In this document: positions 45,597 to 57,086 of the stretch, piece after piece
How the letters are laid out: the number at the start of each line of letters is the position of its first letter
How positions within the stretch are numbered: position 1 is the stretch's first letter
NCBI GenBank assembly: GCA_030704615.1
Contig: CM060734.1
Span: 18,228,001-18,292,000, forward strand
Direction: 5' to 3'
From: Takakia lepidozioides
Taxonomy: Eukaryota; Streptophyta; Takakiopsida; Takakiales; Takakiaceae
Length of the DNA stretch: 64,000 nucleotides
Notes under the pieces: model-generated
Databases searched by the model: none
The model's input: the letters and a program-made list of their open reading frames with translations, nothing else
Told to the model about the DNA's origin: nothing
Program-made: the position numbers and the translations under genes

Positions 45597-45838
45597 TCAT
45601 TACCTAAACCTGCCCCCATTGGTTTTGTACACATGTGGTACCCAAAAACATGGGCTAGGTAGACACTAAAGGGTTGATAAAAGTTTATGTCCTGTTTGTT
45701 GCTTCATGAATTTCGGAGTTAAGGTCCCTTCATTGGCCTCATCTTTCCATTACCAGAGCTTATGTGTAGCTAAAAGGTAAAACTCTACATTCTGATGTAA
45801 GTGTTGATGTACCTTTGCTTGTCACGGCTTGTTTTGTT
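45597..45838 (+). repeat. 240-base dispersed repeat, unit 3
   Basis: Counterpart of 27515-27745, just outside the right end of the composite element. Confidence 0.65.
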
Positions 45839-45946
45839 TTTTGACCTTGGAGAGTTGAGATTGTAGGCATGTTTATTTCTATGGTTCCTTTGTAACCAGA
45901 AGTAAAAGCCACAAAGAAGAGGGAGGTCATTTCTGTGATGGGGTCA

Positions 45947-45979
45947 GGTATGCACTCCCTTACGGGGTGAGTGCATACC
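45947..45979. repeat. Hairpin with 11-base arms, copy 2
   Basis: Same hairpin as 27861-27893 (GGTATGCACTC / GAGTGCATACC). Confidence 0.7.
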
Positions 45980-46212
45980 ACACTCACTCCATAAGGAGCT
46001 GCCATACCAGGGGATGGTTGGTGGGTTCCCTCTCTCTCCCTCCCTCCATGGATCTGGCTGGTTCTTTTAAAACTTGATAGTTTAAGACCAGTGGTATGTT
46101 ACCTAACCCCTAATTAACCTTCTTGGAATTTGGTTAATTTCGGTTATTTACATTACCCGGATTTTTGGTATAAGGTCGGGATCCTAATGGAGCCATCCTA
46201 TTCTTTAATTTT

Positions 46213-46380
46213 TTCATCCATAAATGGATGTCATCCTCAGAGGATGACACAGATGAAAAATCGAGAGACAATTTCATCCAACGCGGATGAAATCACGATA
46301 GATTTCATCCTGCGCGGTAGAGTTCATCCCGTGTGATGGATTTCATCCCGAATGGATGAAATCGCGGGAAATCGCGCTTC
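46213..46380. repeat. TTTCATCC hairpin block, copy 2
   Basis: Counterpart of 28126-28285, with an extra better-preserved pair (GATTTCATCCCGAATGGATG followed by AAATC). Confidence 0.75.
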
Positions 46381-46389
46381 ATCTCTTCC

Positions 46390-48120
46390 CTGCCCTAACC
46401 CTCTCCACGACGATCGTGCTTAAGGGATGGCTGGAGCTGAGAGATGGCGGCGGGGGGCGTATGGAGCTCGATTCAAGCGCCCTTGAATGCCATGGAGCTG
46501 CGCCATTAAGGCATTTAGGTGTTCTCGCAAGATTAAGTACCTTCTTCCCCTCTTGGGGTGCGCAATGGCGGCAGTACCTGCAATTTCCCTGTGGCGGTTG
46601 TCTCTAATGCTTGGCGGGCGATCTACCTGTGTTGTGGTTGCTTGCTGTGACCTTCATTGATCATTAAGATACAAGCGGCGATCTTAAGGCCTCAGGGAAG
46701 TGTCTGAACTCTTTAAGTTTGGGCGATTCACTTTCTTTGTGCATGCTTTGTACATTTTGTTGTGCATTCTTGTTTGCTGGTCTTGAGAGCTATGGCGCAG
46801 GCCTCTCTTCCACAAGCCATCGAGGTATTGGCTTGCATATGCTCTGTTTCCTTTTTGCCCCTGCTTTGTATTGCATGTTGTACAACGATAACAAGCGTGA
46901 GATCTGCGATTCACCCGGGGTTCCACATCGTCTCTAACTTAATTGTTTCTGATTGCATGTGATGGGACCAGGTGAGGGTCCTCACTTAACATGGATTTTA
47001 AAGCTTGAAGTTGATTGGAATCGAGTTGAAGAAGCGACGCCATCTGTATCTTTGGGGGAGAACAATCCTTTCTTCCTCTTTCCTTTGATCTTGATGGCTC
47101 CTATGTTTAACCTAGTATGGTGGACAATCAATCATTAGGGCAACTATCTCTTGTTCCCTATGGCATACTGATGTGACAATGGAGCAATGATATTAAAGAG
47201 ATCTGGTAACATGCTACAATGTAGGGCATACCTGTTTTCATGACCAGATAGTGTTCTTGAATGTACAAGCATTGGAAACTTAGCCTCTTTTAGAAGCTGG
47301 TTACTTTAGGACACTTGATACCATGCCAAACTGATATGGATGTGGTTATGTCTTGGTATGTAAGCTGACCAAAAAATAGAGACTGAATGACATGGCATGT
47401 CATGAATGGCACTTTTTAGCATGTTGAACAATGGTTTCCTGCTATGAACAGTGGTAATTGAGTCTCTATTTTTTCCCACCCCCCCCACCCAGAGACTTCA
47501 TTGACTTTGAAGTCTGGGATTTGTCATAAAGCTGACTTGTGAATGAAGAATGGTTGACAATGCCTTGTTGTGAGGCTGATTTGTCGTTAATTTTACAGTG
47601 ACCTTGTCAGGTCTTTGTCCATGTCTCGACAAGACATAAGTATCTTCCCTCTCTGATTTAGACCAGTGTACTTGGTGGTTCTTGTACACATTATCAACCA
47701 ATCTCCCTTCTGTTTTCAGTTTTATGTTTGATTTACTAACACCTTGGTCCGAGCATGACAAAAGGTTATCAAATATGTTCCTGATTGAAGTGATGAACCC
47801 AAGGCAATGGGAAGGCCAAAGCCATGAGATATCAGCCTCCTCTCCCGCCATGACCGTGGTGTGGAGCAAGCAAGTCGTTCATAAGGTAAGATCTTCTCCA
47901 ACAAAAATATGTTGGCTAATTGGGCATGGAGAGTAAGGCATCCTTGAAGGTACCTGAGATAAGCACAGAACATCTATAGGGCTTCTGAATGCTGAAATTT
48001 TGAGCTAGGCCTTGGTAAGACAGCTTGCTGGAGTAGACGTGTACACCTTATACATGATCCGGTCAATGCACATTACTCTTGTTTGCCGGTCCCCTGTAGC
48101 CGATGCCTTATGTCAGATTT
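46390..48120. other. Duplicated non-coding flank, right copy
   Basis: Partner of 28300-30000. Only short frames are present, and the numerous one-base indels between the partners argue against conserved coding. Confidence 0.45.
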
Positions 48121-48127
48121 AGATACC

Positions 48128-49454
48128 TTATGATAAGAATGAGTTCCATTTCTTTGGCTCAAATCGTTTCTCATGGTTATGGCTTTGCTCTTTATAGGCA
48201 CCATAAAAAATACCCAATTCTGATATGCTGTTGGTAGATGTTTTGTCTGAATACCAGGTGGTAAACCCCTGCCAGACTTCATTACCTAAGTCCCAATAAG
48301 CTTTCATGTAAGCTTGTCTGACTCCATCAACCACTTGAGTGACTAGTGATCCGTGACAAGGGTGAAGAGGTTGCCGTATAGGTAGCACCTGAAGTGTGCC
48401 ACGGCCCACACTGTAGCTAAGCACTCTTTCGTAGGAGCTGTACTTTGCTTCTATAGCATTGTTCGAGCGGCTAGCATAAGCCACTACGAACTCTCTCCCC
48501 TCATCATCCACATGTGTGAGCACCGCTCCAAAGCATGCTCCAATCCGTATGCAACTGAAAAAGATGCCCCCTGATAGGTCGTCTCAAGATAGGTGCTGAG
48601 GTCAACCTCGTCTTGAGCTCCTGAAAAGCTCGTTCCTGCTCATCTTCCCACTGCCACTCCTGGTCTACCTTGTTCAGCTTGGTTAGAGCCTTTGCAATAG
48701 CACTAAATCCGCCAACCCCATGAAAGCTCAAACTCGGCTCATGTCCGTGGGGCGTGGAATCTGTGCAATGGCCTCTATCCTTAGTCTGCTGTACCCCCAA
48801 TCCTCCAGGATATATCACGTGACCCAGATATTCAATCTGGTTGTGGAAAAACTTGCACTTTCCCGGATGTAACTTCAATCCTTGCGCCCTCAAGCGCTCA
48901 AATACCACCTGAAGGTGTCTCTTATGCTCCTCCACCATAGCACTGAAAATGATAATATCATCTATATAACACTGAGCAAACTCCACCCCTGCCAGAATCC
49001 TGTCCATGACTATCTGGAACTCTGCAGGAGCATTTGTCAGCCCGAATGGTAAGAATTGCCACTGATATAGACAATCCTTGCCGTGCTCATTGATCCCCCA
49101 GAATGTCGTTTTCTGCTTGTCCGCCTCCTTGATCGACAACTGGTGATATCCGGATCGCAAATCCAAAGTGCTAAAGATCTTTGCATGCTTAATGGCATCA
49201 AAGATCTCCTCCGGCGTTGGCATGACATACCTATCGGACTTGATCTGACGATTTACAGGTCGATAATCCCCGCATGGATATTGGAGGTTTCGTGATCCAT
49301 ATGGGTCGTGTACCATTGTCTTCAAGATTGTGTTGAAAAGAATGAGATGAAGTTCAGGATCCGGAAACTCTGCACAAACGATTCGATCTACTGCTGCTCC
49401 ATCAACCACTTTGTCTTCTGCTGCAAAGAATATAAGAAAGTGCATGTGGAACAA
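48128..49454 (-). pseudogene. Ty3/gypsy reverse transcriptase and RNase H fragment
   Basis: Reading leftward from 49454: GDYRPVNRQIKSDRYVMPTP, ATLDL-type block IFSTLDLRSGYHQLSI, WQFLPFGLTNAPAEFQIVMD, catalytic CYIDDIIIFS, LHPGKCKFFHNQIEYLGHVI, then after frameshifts VDQEWQWEDEQERAFQELKT and the RNase H start. The second frame (48523-48128) continues MLTHVDDEGREFVVAYASRS and then SYSVGRGTLQVLPI. The YIDD box and order are those of gypsy pol. Integrase is absent and frames are broken, so it is a dead fragment, different from the 12.3-16.5 kb element. Confidence 0.85.
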
Positions 49455-49559
49455 TCATCGTTTCAGAAATTCAATTGTATAGACATGCGCCACAGTTTGT
49501 CCTGCAAGTACATTGATTTTCAAAATATCTCGAAGTAAAGTCCTTGGGGTGCCCTTGAC

Positions 49560-50440
49560 TTCTGCTTGAAAATACGGGCAACCAGATCAATGTCGATGTA
49601 CCGTTTTCTGTTGTGGCAGTAATGCAACTTTGATCTCGGGCCACTCAGGGTTTGCAGTCATTGTTCCAAACATGTCAGGGTGCTTGAAATAGCGCCCCGG
49701 GGAAGTCACTCTCTATCACTTGTATAGGGCACGTGAGATAAATGGATATTTTGTAGGGGGGTATTATTTTTATTTTTACATAATTTTATAATATGATGAA
49801 TTTTTGGTATGCTATTTTAATTATATTTTATTATTTAAAACAAATAGTAAACATCCTATATTAATAATACAATTTTTTAAAAAAATCCCTTGAAGCTTCT
49901 CCTCGTTCTGTCAACCCCCTGACCCTCCTCATATTCTGTCTGCCGCTGCTGCTTCTCGTGCTTCCAGTCAACATCCACCCAAGCAGGTTTCTCGTAGCTA
50001 TTAATCCACAGGATTCGAAGGTAATCAAATCCGGCCCTCACGGATGACAATCGACAGGAAATTCCTCCCTTACCATTAAAAAAAGGTGAAACCCCCGCGT
50101 TCAAACCCTTGCCCTTACCATTAGACCCTAAACTCTAAATGCACGAGACGTGTCCACGGACTAATCACTGGACGACACGTGCCCACATGCATTATCTCAA
50201 CCCTATAATAATCTTAATTTTTTGTAAAAATGAGTCATTATTTTATATCATATATTCATTTAAATTCCCTAATCATATTATAATGTACCAATTATTAATT
50301 TTAAATATTTCCTAATTTTTATCTTTTCAAAATAAATTGCACCCTATATCTTTTTGCACGTCGGTTGGAAATATTTGGAAGTGACTTCCCCAAGAATAAC
50401 GCGTGATGGCCATAAAATCTTGCAGGGGGATGCTAGAGTG
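49560..50440. other. Non-coding, partly very AT-rich
   Basis: The stretch 49740-49890 and 50215-50340 is mostly A and T with no repeats I can define. Nothing coding is seen. Confidence 0.45.
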
Positions 50441-50519
50441 TGAGCCTAGTCACACGAGCCCAGGAGCCTGTGAGCCCAAGAGCCTGACGTGAGCCCAGTC
50501 CACGTGGCACGAGAATGGG

Positions 50520-50850
50520 AGAAGATGCAGGGTGTATTTCCGCAGATGAGCACCCATTACCGCGGAAACACGGCAAACATGGCAAATCAACAAACACAGC
50601 AAATACGACAAATCGGCAAACTCGGCAAACACGGCAAACCCTAACCCTAATCCTTAACGTACTGCCATGTTCGTGAAGGAAAACAGACTGGGAATTAAGT
50701 TGACGTCATTACCGCAAAAACAGGGCAAACACGGCAAACCGGGGAAACAATGCAAATCAGAACCTCAAACCCTAACCCTAACCCTTAGCGAACTGCCATG
50801 TTCATGGAGGGAAACAGGGCTAGGAATTAAGCGGGCATTAGGCAGATGAG
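50520..50850. repeat. GGCAAACACGGCAAACC repeats with telomere-like runs
   Basis: Several degenerate copies of CGGCAAACACGGCAAACC surround short CCCTAACCCTAA runs (about 50639 and 50771-50788). A segment of about 100 bases including GTTCATGGAGGGAAACAG recurs. The telomere-like runs have only two or three units and may be chance or an interstitial relic. Confidence 0.5.
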
Positions 50851-50911
50851 ATTTATTTATTTATTTTTCCGACCCCCCCCCCCCCCCCCACCCCCGCGGG
50901 CATTGGGTAGA

Positions 50912-51116
50912 TGTCGTCGACGATCATTGTGAATTCATGATCATGAAGAAATTGAGTGCGTTGACACACTCAGTTCTGCGTTTGGGGGGGTGGGGAAAAA
51001 AAAAAAAAAAAAAAAAAAGAATTGTTCCCCTTTTTCCCCCCTCCCCTGGGAGAACTGAGTGCGTCAACGCACTCAATTTCTTCATGATCATGATTTCAGG
51101 ATGATCATCGACGACA
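50912..51116. repeat. Long inverted repeat with embedded F5 palindromes
   Basis: Arms of about 65 bases (50912-50976 and 51051-51116) are inverted copies, with a poly-A and poly-C loop between. Each arm holds a GAGTGCGTCAACGCACTC-type palindrome (50954-50971 with TTGA, 51057-51074 with TCAA). A third, same-orientation copy of the right arm follows at 51152-51217 with its own palindrome at 51158-51175. CATGATCATG and GATGATCATCGACGACA also recur in the arms. Confidence 0.8.
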
Positions 51117-51219
51117 GGTGCGGGTCCGGATTTTCACCCCCCCTCCCCCCGAGAACTGAATGCGTCAACACACTCAATTTTTTCATGATCACGATTTCAG
51201 GATGATCATTGACGACATC

Positions 51220-52630
51220 AACGACAGTGTTGTGCGGGTCTGGATTTTCACCCCGGGTACCCGGCGGGTTAGGGTCAGCGTTTTTTTTATTGGCAATTTT
51301 TCGCCATTTGGCCGCTTGAAAATCCCCTTGACGAATGAAACAAAGGGAACAAGAGGTCCAAATAAGGCAGGTTTTGCCAAAAACTGGGGGTCTAAAAAAG
51401 GTCCTCGTCTGCGGACCCACGGAGGTAGCACAAATGTAGCCATGGCGGGCCCCATGTAGGATGATCTGACGGGCCAGATGAGGAGTGGGTTTAGGATTGT
51501 GGGGCCTCCTCCGTTTATCAAGGAAATGCTCGTCGCCAGTCTTACGAGAACTATACGACTTTCAACTATTTCTGTACTTCACTTTCTATTGCTTATCAAT
51601 ATCCATTTGATTCGCAAAATCTGGCAAGGGTGGAAATACATGTAGCCTAAGGAAAATTACGTAGAGTGGGCCACTACCCTACACCCAATATATATAGCCA
51701 CTCCTACCCGTTTTCAAAATCCCTAAAAAAACCCTGGTTATGATCCGGGTTACCTATCTGGATCCAAACCCGTGCCATCACCAAAAACTCGGACCCTGAC
51801 CCGGGTTCATTTTAAAACCAGACCCAGACCCGCCAGCTAGGTCCAGAACCCGTTAAACCCCTTATTCGCGGGCCAGAGTTGGTATAACCATCTCCCCTAG
51901 TTCACTAGTTGACTTTCTAGAGAGTTCTACTTTCTAGATAGTTCTACTATTGTCGGTGGGTTGAAAAGCAACTCACTAGTGGGTGTGGCTGCTGCAGGAA
52001 TATACTTATAGGAACAGTGACCACAGAAGGTTAGGGCTTGGTGAGAGTGGGGCCAGGTGGGATCGCGGCTTGGGGCTCGTCTTCAAGGTGGAGCGCTTGG
52101 GGCTGGTGGAGGGTGGGACCAGCTGCGTGAAGTGCTTGGGATGGGAGTGCTTGGGGTTGACGAAGTAGGGCTGGGGGGAATTGGGTCGATCGTCGTGTTT
52201 CTAAAGTGGACTCAATATGTCGTGTTTGCCGTGTTCGGAAATTTTGCCGTGTTCACCTCTTCTTCCAAAATATATGCTTCCACGGTAATAGGACCCCCTC
52301 TAAACCCTGTCCTCGGTTATATGACTTGCTTCTCCCTCCTCTAAACCCTAGGCTCACGCTTAGAGGGCAAAGCGTGAGCCGAGCTCCTGGGCTCATGCGG
52401 CTAGGCTCACGCCGTAGCTACGCTCAATATTGAAAGATCTCAAACATATTGCGGGACCTACCCACGAATGAGGAAGGTAAGATAACCCTACGTCCGAGAT
52501 TTCGAAGTTTTATCCCTTCATTTGCAGCGTTCTCTACTATATCCGCAAGCTGACCTTGGTATACGTCAGCCCATAGTGTCTCCTGGTTCATTTATACCCA
52601 TCGCAACTGAGTTTGCTCTGTTGCAGCGCA
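51220..52630. other. Non-coding stretch
   Basis: Only short frames without family resemblance. GTGAGC/GCTCACGC motifs near 52353-52420 recall family F1. No gene is seen. Confidence 0.4.
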
Positions 52631-52635
52631 TGCAT

Positions 52636-53616
52636 CTACAATGAATTCATGGAATAACTTTCCAGCACGAAGTATTGTAGAATGTCCATTACTTTTTGGA
52701 TATAAACGGTACGAAAAGAATTGCATGTGCATAATCTTTTTGTCGTACACATTCTATGACATTCGGGATTGCTGGGTGCCAACCAAGTTCCCCATGAGGG
52801 AACAAGAAGATATAATGTAGTAGCAAATATGTAGGATGACATTCGCTAATGCGATGTAGGAAACCACCACGGAAACAAATCACAATGTCACGAAGTGCAT
52901 TTGGAATTGCTCCATCTCCAGACAAAACAATTGGTATTACATTGGTTTGTGGGAGGTTGTAGCGTCGAACATGTCCTCCAAGTTGGAGACGCAGATGCAT
53001 CGCCAAATCCAAATTATTATTGCCAGGTACTCATTTTTAACGCAAAGTTTCATAAGCTTGTTTCATCAGCGGGACAAAAGGATTGTGTTCAAGTAGAAGT
53101 GGTTGTAGTATCAACATTGTATCTGGGCGAACTTATGGATTTTCCGCATCCGAGCTTATATGGCTTCGTTTGGGTCGTATACAGTTGCGCAAATACTAGG
53201 TATACACCGGGCTTGGGTAATAGAGCACACACCTGCTGGTCAATCTTCCGTGGATACGAAAACAACGTATGTTATCACGAAGTTCTCTAGCCACCACATC
53301 ATCACTAGCAACAATTGTTGTACCATCGAAGCAACAGTAATAAAATTTTACTTTTATGACAACATGTGCCAAATAATAGATTTCAAATACTGCTCTCTAC
53401 CAGCTTTTCGGCTATCCAATGAAGAGCACCGCAATATCGACAGACAAAATCCATATTGCCCAAGTTATGGCGCACCCCTGCTTCAGCTTGATAGAGCCAT
53501 TCTTTTGCTATAGAAAAAGATTCTGCGGTGCATGCATTAGCGACATAGGCTGCTAGCGCTCGCAACCTTTTTTTTGCTACAGAAGAAGACTCTGCGGCCC
53601 TCGCAGCTAGCAACAA
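52636..53616 (-). pseudogene. Helitron RepHel N-terminal fragment
   Basis: Reading leftward from 53616: HNLGNMDFVCRYCGALHWIA then EKLVESS; after stops, NIRCFRIHGRLTSR, VRPDTMLILQPLLLEHNPFV, then GHVRRYNLPQTNVIP, SGDGAIPNALRDIVI, GGFLHRISECHPTYLLLHYI and FLFPHGELGWHPA. These are the zinc-finger and N-terminal blocks of plant Helitron proteins, in order. Several in-frame stops and frameshifts are present. The Rep endonuclease and helicase domains are missing, so this is an inactive remnant. Confidence 0.8.
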
Positions 53617-53619
53617 TGA

Positions 53620-55320
53620 TTGGCCCTTTGTTTGTCTTTTGTGTGTACAGACGTAAATGTAAATTGGGCTTTTTTAAAATATTGGCATTCATAATATTGT
53701 TTGTAGTGTTGTTGAGATCTCCCAAACCACGGGGCCTTTGGCCCCGATTCTAAACCGTTGGGAAGCCAATGAATATGGATGCACCGACTTGGTTTCACAA
53801 AATTTGGACCTACGGCCGAGAAAAATTGAAACATGAACAATTTTCATCGCTGAAACTTCTACATTACAAAATTAAGTGCTGGAATGATACTGGAGGTCGC
53901 ACTTAGGCCTATACATAGGAGAAACACTTGGATACATAGGAGATTGCGCTTGGGCTTAGATAGGCCTTAACATAGGAGACTCACATGGGAAATTGCACCT
54001 GGTCTTAGACTTCAATTCTCCACCCATGGGCCAATGACACATGCTATCCTAGTAAAAATGGAAGAAGAGAAAAAAAAACTGTTGTCAAAGGACACATATC
54101 TTATGGTATCATTTCACCATTTCACCATTTCACCCTGAACCCTACAACTATTGCCTTTTTTTGGGAATATAAAGGTCTTTTAATGGTAATAACCAATGTT
54201 GGACCGATATCATAAACATTTTATACCAGCCAGGGTCTGGTATTGTCGGTAAAGAGGCCTCCTTCAACCTGGCAGGTAATGGTATCAAAGTAGATATTAA
54301 ACTTTTAATGTACCAGTTTGGTATGTACATTGTTTTTGTTTGGCTTGGTATGGTATCGTATCAGTATTGCAAATTTCAAATCTTATACTAGAGGTATATC
54401 AATACTGGTATCAATACATCTCCATGGTAGAAATTCTCCATGGCAGGTATAATTTGGACAGATTTTTTTTTTTTAAAAAGAAAAAAAGAAAAAAGCTGAA
54501 TACCGCACTTCAGCTGCTGAAGTTCACCACTTCAGCCGCTGAGTGCCTTTATTTATAATAACAAGGAGGTCCAGAGATGGTAAGGAAAAGAGCCATTCAG
54601 GCGCACCTCCATTGCTGCACCCTAAAATTGCTGACGCTCCACATGTTGATACCTAGGGTTCAAGCGACGTCGGAAGACAGAGTATTGGTATCGACAAAGC
54701 TGCGTTCCTTGCGATACCAGGCTGGTCTGGTAGAAGCCCAAGTATTAGCGTTTTACTATATTGCCCCCAATATGTTCTGCCTCGGGTACTGCCAGTTGCT
54801 TATACCCACCTAGTCTGGTACCCTGCTGCGATACCCTTACCCCGCCTCGTCCCCATATACGGGTCCAACATTGGTAATAACCTAGGTAACGCAGGGGTTA
54901 AGTAACTGATTTATCATCTACCCATTTTTTCTCAGCAAAGGTTAGCCCTTAAACGCCTTCTGAGTAAGGTTGCCTTTTTCCAAAAAGACTACCCTTGGGG
55001 GTGAAAAAAACTGCATTTTCCAGAAAACTTGGAATTTGGCCCCACATTACCTTCCTACCTAGAGTCTCCTGCATATACCTGCTGATTTCCAGGGCAATCA
55101 GATGAGAATTTTAAAAATGCCACCTTGCATGGGCCCATTTTGTGGCCCTAGAAAACAAAAACAAACAAATTGCAAGAGGTTTTGTTCAGGTTTGGATATA
55201 GGGATGAGATTGGATTGGGTTGATGCATTTGGCTAGTCATCCCCACCACACAGGTATCCTACTAACCAAAAAGTAGTACATTTGGCCATGTGTGCACTTT
55301 TTTGGCACTCGGTCAAAACA
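53620..55320. other. Non-coding stretch after the Helitron remnant
   Basis: ACATAGGAGA phrases recur at about 53910-53990. A GGTATGGTATCGTATCAGTAT region lies near 54345. No coding match. Confidence 0.35.
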
Positions 55321-55326
55321 ATGGTA

Positions 55327-55512
55327 TGACACACTGTGCAAGAAGTCAAGCCTACAAAGGGAATGGGAAGCTCTACCTCACAGCCACATGACACACTGTG
55401 CCAGAAGTCAAGCCTACAAAGGGAATGGGAAGCTCTACCTCACAGCCACATGACACACTGTGCCAGAAGTCAAGCCTACAAAGGGAATGGGAAGCTCTAC
55501 CTCACAGCCACC
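55327..55512. repeat. Tandem repeat, three units of 62 bases
   Basis: TGACACACTGTGCCAGAAGT begins each unit and CTCTACCTCACAGCCAC ends it. The units are nearly identical, which implies recent expansion. The frame that runs through them is a by-product. Confidence 0.9.
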
Positions 55513-55944
55513 GTAGACCGACCTTGCTTAAAAACACCTCATCTTTGTACTAATCTGAATGAGGGAAATCCAAAAAAAGATCCTGATTTTCCACTCCCCA
55601 AAAATCCACCATGCCATGTTCTTTTCAAGTTGAATAACATCTCCAAAAGTATTACTCAAATGAACTCCCTTACATTGTTCCTCTACATCAGCCGAGGCCC
55701 AAATTGGGCTGGGTGGGCATGTAGGGTTAACGAGCCGAGGCTGCCTGGATCCGACGGAAGTACCATCAATTCATTCAGTTCTTACATTGTTCCTATTGTT
55801 TTTCACACATAATATATTTTCAATTAAAAGAAACGTTGTTCTCAGAAGTCACTAATAGTGCGAAACAACGCACAGCCTTAGTGTTGTATGTACATAAGCA
55901 ATTGTCCCATCCACTTTGTTGTGTATTGAGAGGACAACCAAGTT

Positions 55945-56120
55945 GCAGCCCAGTGGTAATGGGCACATACCACCGCGAAAGTGGTTGTGGATTTCTATCC
56001 ACCCTTTGGTGTCACAATGGTGTCCACCTTCCTGCCTGAAGGAAGTAGGCCTTCAGGGTAAGGAGACACCACAACTTACGCTTCCTTTGCTGCTGGAAAG
56101 TGTGGAAGTTTGATTGCAAC
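55945..56120 (+). repeat. Possible tRNA-derived SINE head
   Basis: CAGCCCAGTGGTAATGGGC resembles the tRNA A box (TAGCTCAGTGGTA), and GTGGTTGTGGATTTC lies at B-box distance, though it is a poor B box. An 8-base hairpin (CCTGAAGG / CCTTCAGG) follows at about 56034. This is weak evidence. Confidence 0.25.
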
Positions 56121-57086
56121 ATCCCTCGCAACAGGTGTTCCTTGTATGTAGGGACACCGATCTCAAGCTTGTTTTGGTAGACTCCCCATACAAGTTGGAT
56201 TGGGTAATTCGACCTCGACTCATCAAAAGGCTAGGGTAACACCATAATTTCAGGCATACTTTATAGTCCATGGATGCTGCTACAGATGGGCATGGCATAA
56301 TGAAGAGGAAGGGGGATGGGGTCGAGTAGAGGCAGTATCGAACGCCGTAGGGACTACTTTGGTACACCAGTTGATGTGCCTTCCAGTTTTTCTGGACGGT
56401 TCAGTATCATGACTCCAAAATTCATAAAATGAGGGGGGAAGCGATGCAGGACTGCGAAGGCATCTACACTTCACTGCATCATCAGCAGACAATGATATTC
56501 TCACAATTTATGCTCAAAGACACATAAATGAGCTACTTCCCAGGTCCATGACTGGTCACCAGCAACCCAACCACCCCCCCCACCCCCGGGACAGACCCTG
56601 CAGATATCTAAGAGATCAGTTCTTCATAGGCAGATGCCATAGAGACCAACCTCAGGATAGATCTGGAGCTCCAATCCATCCACTTCTGAATGTAGTGTCC
56701 AGAGAGATAGATATATACCCACTCTTGAGTGTTGGTTTCAACATTTAGCAGGGCATTCTCCCCACAGAATATTTAACCCTCAGTTGGTTGTGGGGTTTCA
56801 GACCACTAGGTATGCTCCAATCCCAACTTGCCATAGAGTTCATACTTATACAGAGAAAGAGAGAGGGCCACACAAAGCTGTGCTAATACAACTCCATCCT
56901 ATGGAATAGTATCAGACTCAAAAAGGAAGAGCAAGAGAAAAAGAGACAAAAAGACACTGAAAATAACCTATTTCTCCCCTAAAGAGAGGTGCTGCCCTGA
57001 CTCTTTAAGGGTGGGGGTTCTGATAGAGACATAAATGCTCATATCAAAGAACCAGTCTTACATCAACAATACAGAGAGACAAACGC

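Larger units (their letters stand above)
36962..48295 (+). repeat. Segmental duplication, right copy
   Basis: Direct copy of 17579-30148, starting in intron 1 of P. At its right end the gypsy pol frame runs through the boundary without a break (AYMKAYWDLGNEVWQ, minus), whereas at 30148 it is cut. The right-hand junction is therefore probably ancestral. Confidence 0.8.

Noticed and set aside
50771-50788. Telomere
   Set aside because: Only two or three CCCTAA units of a non-standard plant type within other repeats; no terminal array.
51088-51521. Paired minus frames of about 110 residues
   Set aside because: Low-complexity frames through the hairpin and poly-C region, without family resemblance.
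55336-55812. 158-residue frame over the 62-base tandem repeat
   Set aside because: The N-terminal half is a translation of the repeat and the rest has no recognisable motif.
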